DNA of 58,897 bases from Clostridia bacterium (GTDB lineage Bacteria; Bacillota; Clostridia; Christensenellales; CAG-1252): NCBI GenBank assembly GCA_024685775.1, contig JAIKVL010000026.1, positions 1 through 58,897 of the forward strand, in the 5' to 3' direction. Each line of letters starts with the position of its first letter. Within the stretch, counting starts at the first letter, position 1. Shown piece by piece: positions 56,236 to 58,897 of the stretch. The position numbers and the translations under genes were made by a program. The notes beneath the pieces are model-generated. The model was not told the DNA's origin. It was given only the letters and a program-made list of their open reading frames with translations, and did not search any database.

Positions 56236-58569
56236 ATGGATAAATTCAAAGCGCACAGAGTCGATATCGCGTTCGTTATCCTGATCCTGATCACGATCGC
56301 GGCGTTCGTCAACGTCATCGTTCTTACGATGCAGTATTACACCGGATCGAGCGAACAAGCGGTCTCGACCGCCGAAACCTACGCGCTCGACGTTCGCGAA
56401 AAATTCGCGAGTAAAATGGATTACATACGCGAAAAGACCCAAGCCGTCGCGCTCGTCGCGGGGAGTATGACCTCGGATTTCGATCTGCAATCCTTCCTGC
56501 GCGGCGTCCTTCACTCCACCGGCGACGAGGACGAGATCTCCGCGGTCGCCTATTTCCGAAACGAAAAAGAGTACGATCATAACGGGCTCTCCGTCGACCC
56601 CGAAGAAGAAAGCGTCTACGTCCTCGATATGGCGCGAAACGGAAAAGTCGCGACGTACGGAATGCTGTACGACCGAGCCGGCGTCAAACCGAGAGTCGCT
56701 TGCTATTGCCCGACTCCGAACGGGATCTTGACGGACGGCGTCGTCCTTTATTTCTCGCAAGACGTCGTCCTCTCCTTCGCGAAAGATATCGATATGAAAA
56801 AAGCGGAGTACTCCGACCTCAGCGTTATTTGTTGCGCAAACAACGCGAGCGACGCGCAGATCCTTTCGATCTTATACGACAAAAAGGGCAACGTCCAGTT
56901 AAATAACTCCTTCTTCACCTACCTCAGCGAACAATCCAACGACACGAAGCCCGAGACGCTCGTCCGCGAGGCGCTCGAATCGGGAGAAAACAAGACGCTT
57001 TCCGTCATCTTGCACGGCGAACGTTACGTCGTCGTCATCGGGCGCGCGTCGGAGAAGGACGAAGGGCTTTTCGTCGCGAGCGTGTTCAATGAAAAGACCG
57101 TCTACGCCAACGGCTTTACCCTCGTCGAAACATGTATCGTGACGATGGTCATTTTGCTCCTCGTCGTCGTTATGTTCTCGATCTATTACGTCATCTCTCG
57201 TCGCCGCATCTATCAAAAGATCGAGAAGATCGACACGGTCAACACGCTGCTCCAATGCCCCACGCTTTTGAAATTCGAGCGTGACGCGAAAGACATTCTT
57301 TCCATGCATAGATACACGTCGTTCGCCGTCGTCGTCTCTCACTTGCAGCATTTCAGTTACATCAGCGAAAGATTCGGCGACGCCGCCACGACCGCGATCC
57401 TGCGCCATATCCGCAGCATCTTCGCGCGAGCGATGATGGAAGGCGAAGTCTTCGGCTACGTCGACGACGGAGAATTCGTCCTTCTCCTGCATTACGGCGA
57501 AGACGCCAGCCTCGAAAACCGCTTGGTCAGTTTGTTCGAAGCCGCGAGAAGGCATTACGTCGGCGACGAACTCCCCGACGATTACGATATGAAGATGCTC
57601 TTCGGCGTCTATAAAATCGGAAAGGACAGAAGCACTTCCGTTACGAAGATGGTGGAAAAGGCGATGGAAGTTTCCGACATGCCTTCGCGCACCGACATCA
57701 ATCGCATCGTCAACTATTACGACGAGACCAAGCGCTCCGACTATATGGTCAAAGCGGAAATCGAAAACCGAATGGAACCCGCGCTCGAACAGGGCGAATT
57801 CCGCGTCTTCTATCAACCGAAATACAACTTGGAAAACGACCGCATCGACGGATCGGAAATCCTCGTCCGTTGGTATAACCCCGAGACGCAGAGCTACCGC
57901 TCCCCCGCCGAATTCCTGCCGGTCTTCGAAGAAAACGGCTTTATCTCCAAGCTCGACAGACAAATCTATTACACCGCTTGCGAAAACGTCGCGAAATGGA
58001 TCTCGGAGGGCAGAAAGATCTATCCGTTCTCCGTCAACATCTCCCGCGTTACGGCGATCCAGTCCGACTTCCTCGCCTACTATATCAAGGTCAAGAAGCA
58101 TTTCAATATCGCGGACGGATTCATCACCCTCGAATTTACCGAGAGCTTCGCCTACGAAAACTACGAGTATTTGTCCGAGGTCGCGCGCCAACTGCGCCAA
58201 AACGGGTTCTTATGCTCGATCGACGATTTCGGAACGGGTTATTCGACGTACAACGTCTTAAAGCTCCTCGATATGGACGAGATCAAATTCGATAAATTCT
58301 TCCTCGACAAGGGTAATTCGGAAGAGACCGACCGCATTATTCTGCAAAGCGTTATCGACGTCGGAAAGAAGATGGGAATGAAGACGACGCAGGAAGGCGT
58401 GGAGACATTGGAAGATCTGAGACGTCTGCGCGAAATGGGATGCAAAGTCATTCAGGGCTACTTCTTCGCGAAGCCGATGAGCAGCAGCGATTACAACGAA
58501 TTCGTGGAAGCGTTCGCGCGAGAGAACCCCGTCCTCGCCGCGGAAAGAGCCGCGAAGGACAAAAAATAA
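56236..58569 (+). CDS. Membrane GGDEF-EAL protein, likely phosphodiesterase
   Basis: 777 aa from the ATG at 56236 behind GGAGG. Two membrane segments (VILILITIAAFVNVIVL and ETCIVTMVILLLVVVMFSI near 300) flank an outside sensor domain. The GGDEF domain is degenerate: signature GYVDDGEFVLLL. The EAL domain looks intact: QPKYNLENDRIDGSEILVRW (Glu kept in EIL), FSVNISR, ITLEFTES, CSIDDFGTGYSTYNVL, KFDKFF, TTQEGVET and IQGYFFAKPM. Hydrolysis of cyclic di-GMP is therefore expected. It ends the riboswitch gene series and may close a feedback loop. Confidence 0.9.
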   Translation: MDKFKAHRVDIAFVILILITIAAFVNVIVLTMQYYTGSSEQAVSTAETYALDVREKFASKMDYIREKTQAVALVAGSMTSDFDLQSFLRGVLHSTGDEDEISAVAYFRNEKEYDHNGLSVDPEEESVYVLDMARNGKVATYGMLYDRAGVKPRVACYCPTPNGILTDGVVLYFSQDVVLSFAKDIDMKKAEYSDLSVICCANNASDAQILSILYDKKGNVQLNNSFFTYLSEQSNDTKPETLVREALESGENKTLSVILHGERYVVVIGRASEKDEGLFVASVFNEKTVYANGFTLVETCIVTMVILLLVVVMFSIYYVISRRRIYQKIEKIDTVNTLLQCPTLLKFERDAKDILSMHRYTSFAVVVSHLQHFSYISERFGDAATTAILRHIRSIFARAMMEGEVFGYVDDGEFVLLLHYGEDASLENRLVSLFEAARRHYVGDELPDDYDMKMLFGVYKIGKDRSTSVTKMVEKAMEVSDMPSRTDINRIVNYYDETKRSDYMVKAEIENRMEPALEQGEFRVFYQPKYNLENDRIDGSEILVRWYNPETQSYRSPAEFLPVFEENGFISKLDRQIYYTACENVAKWISEGRKIYPFSVNISRVTAIQSDFLAYYIKVKKHFNIADGFITLEFTESFAYENYEYLSEVARQLRQNGFLCSIDDFGTGYSTYNVLKLLDMDEIKFDKFFLDKGNSEETDRIILQSVIDVGKKMGMKTTQEGVETLEDLRRLREMGCKVIQGYFFAKPMSSSDYNEFVEAFARENPVLAAERAAKDKK

Positions 58570-58588
58570 AACGAAAACACCCAAACGA

Positions 58589-58619
58589 AAAAGCCGCGAA
58601 GTCCACCTTCGCGGCTTTT
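58589..58619. terminator. Bidirectional terminator at the end of the operon
   Basis: Thirteen-base perfect arms (AAAAGCCGCGAAG / CTTCGCGGCTTTT) with a five-base loop, between convergent genes. Confidence 0.88.
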
Positions 58620-58651
58620 GTTTTCAGCGATTTATTTATTCTTGGATTTCT

Positions 58652-58816
58652 TTATTCTTCGTAAAACGAACAACCGGATTTTCCGGACTTCTTCCTTTCG
58701 TACAAGACGCCGTCCGCTTTTTCAATGAGGATTTTATCGATCATACTTCCGAAGGCGACGGACGCGCTGTACGTCCCCGCGACTTCGTCGTATATGACGG
58801 AGAATTCCCTGACGGC
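58652..58816 (-). pseudogene. C-terminal piece of a GGDEF-like gene at the right edge
   Basis: Minus strand, ending at TAA (58654-58652). The sequence SASVAFGSMIDKILIEKAD and GVLYERKKSGKSGCSFY follows the end of GGDEF domains (ADxxLYxxKxxGK). Codons match host usage. The frame is closed 55 codons upstream by a TAA at 58819-58817, while similar-looking sequence (DRVTVVFPIVTVTL) lies before it. The gene may be broken, or the upstream part may be in another frame outside the window. Confidence 0.4.
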
Positions 58817-58897
58817 TTACAGCGTGACCGTAACGATCGGAAACACGACGGTCACCCTGTCTTCTTCCCACCTTTCGGACCGATATGCGATCTTCCG

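Noticed and set aside
58725..58897. Open plus-strand frame with beta-strand-like sequence (YSVTVTIGNTTVTL) at the right edge
   Set aside because: No SD and it faces a minus-strand frame with a GGDEF-like C-terminus, a natural stop and convergent terminator. It is probably a shadow.

Overview
The window looks like a chromosome segment from an endospore-forming, Gram-positive, Clostridia-like bacterium. The support is a yabP-yabQ sporulation pair beside an HU gene, Gram-positive lipoproteins, eukaryote-type (SipW-like) signal peptidases, luxS, strong GGAGG ribosome-binding sites and sigma-A promoters with 17-base spacers. A finer assignment is not possible from the sequence alone. Host genes have GC-rich third codon positions. 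Several blocks are clearly AT-richer and look acquired: about 1-300, 3087-5175, 11627-13870, 40402-42732 and 46028-47102.

Layout. 1-10 kb: the edge of an unknown gene, a lipoprotein sialate-esterase-like enzyme, a small operon of paralogous AT-rich lipoproteins with a duplicated promoter, a GH106-like glycosidase and a GH13 alpha-glucosidase. 10-15.5 kb: luxS, three tRNA genes and a tRNA fragment, then an acquired pair made of a DUF4143-type ATPase and a NACHT NTPase (a defence candidate). 15.5-22 kb: a metallopeptidase-like protein, a decayed GGDEF-EAL gene, and a membrane McrB-like AAA+ ATPase with its DUF2357-like partner. 22-36 kb: mostly housekeeping (SDR reductase, lepB, yabP/yabQ, HU, O-antigen-ligase-like protein, SIS protein, serS, amidohydrolase, HD protein) plus a large acidic zinc-ribbon membrane protein. 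36-40 kb: a TrpR-like regulator, a YhcH protein, mutY, an SDR and a queuosine-precursor transporter under a preQ1-I riboswitch. 39.7-44 kb: tRNA-Ala with three copies of its 3' end, an AT-rich membrane protein and a Fic protein.

44.6-58.6 kb is the most interesting region: a cyclic di-GMP-controlled surface system. An active-looking diguanylate cyclase is followed by a small AT-rich insert. Then comes a class-I cyclic di-GMP riboswitch with its own consensus promoter and terminator. It leads a gene series: a degenerate EAL protein (possible receptor), two TasA/camelysin-like secreted proteins, a SipW-like signal peptidase, a membrane McrB-like AAA+ ATPase, a 1012-residue DUF2357-like partner with a duplicated domain, a second SipW-like peptidase, and a membrane GGDEF-EAL protein with an intact-looking phosphodiesterase site. 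The order ATPase, partner, (peptidase), GGDEF-EAL is repeated in decayed form at 16.2-21.8 kb. That repetition argues for a real functional module joining cyclic di-GMP signalling, an McrB-type ATPase machine and surface-protein export.
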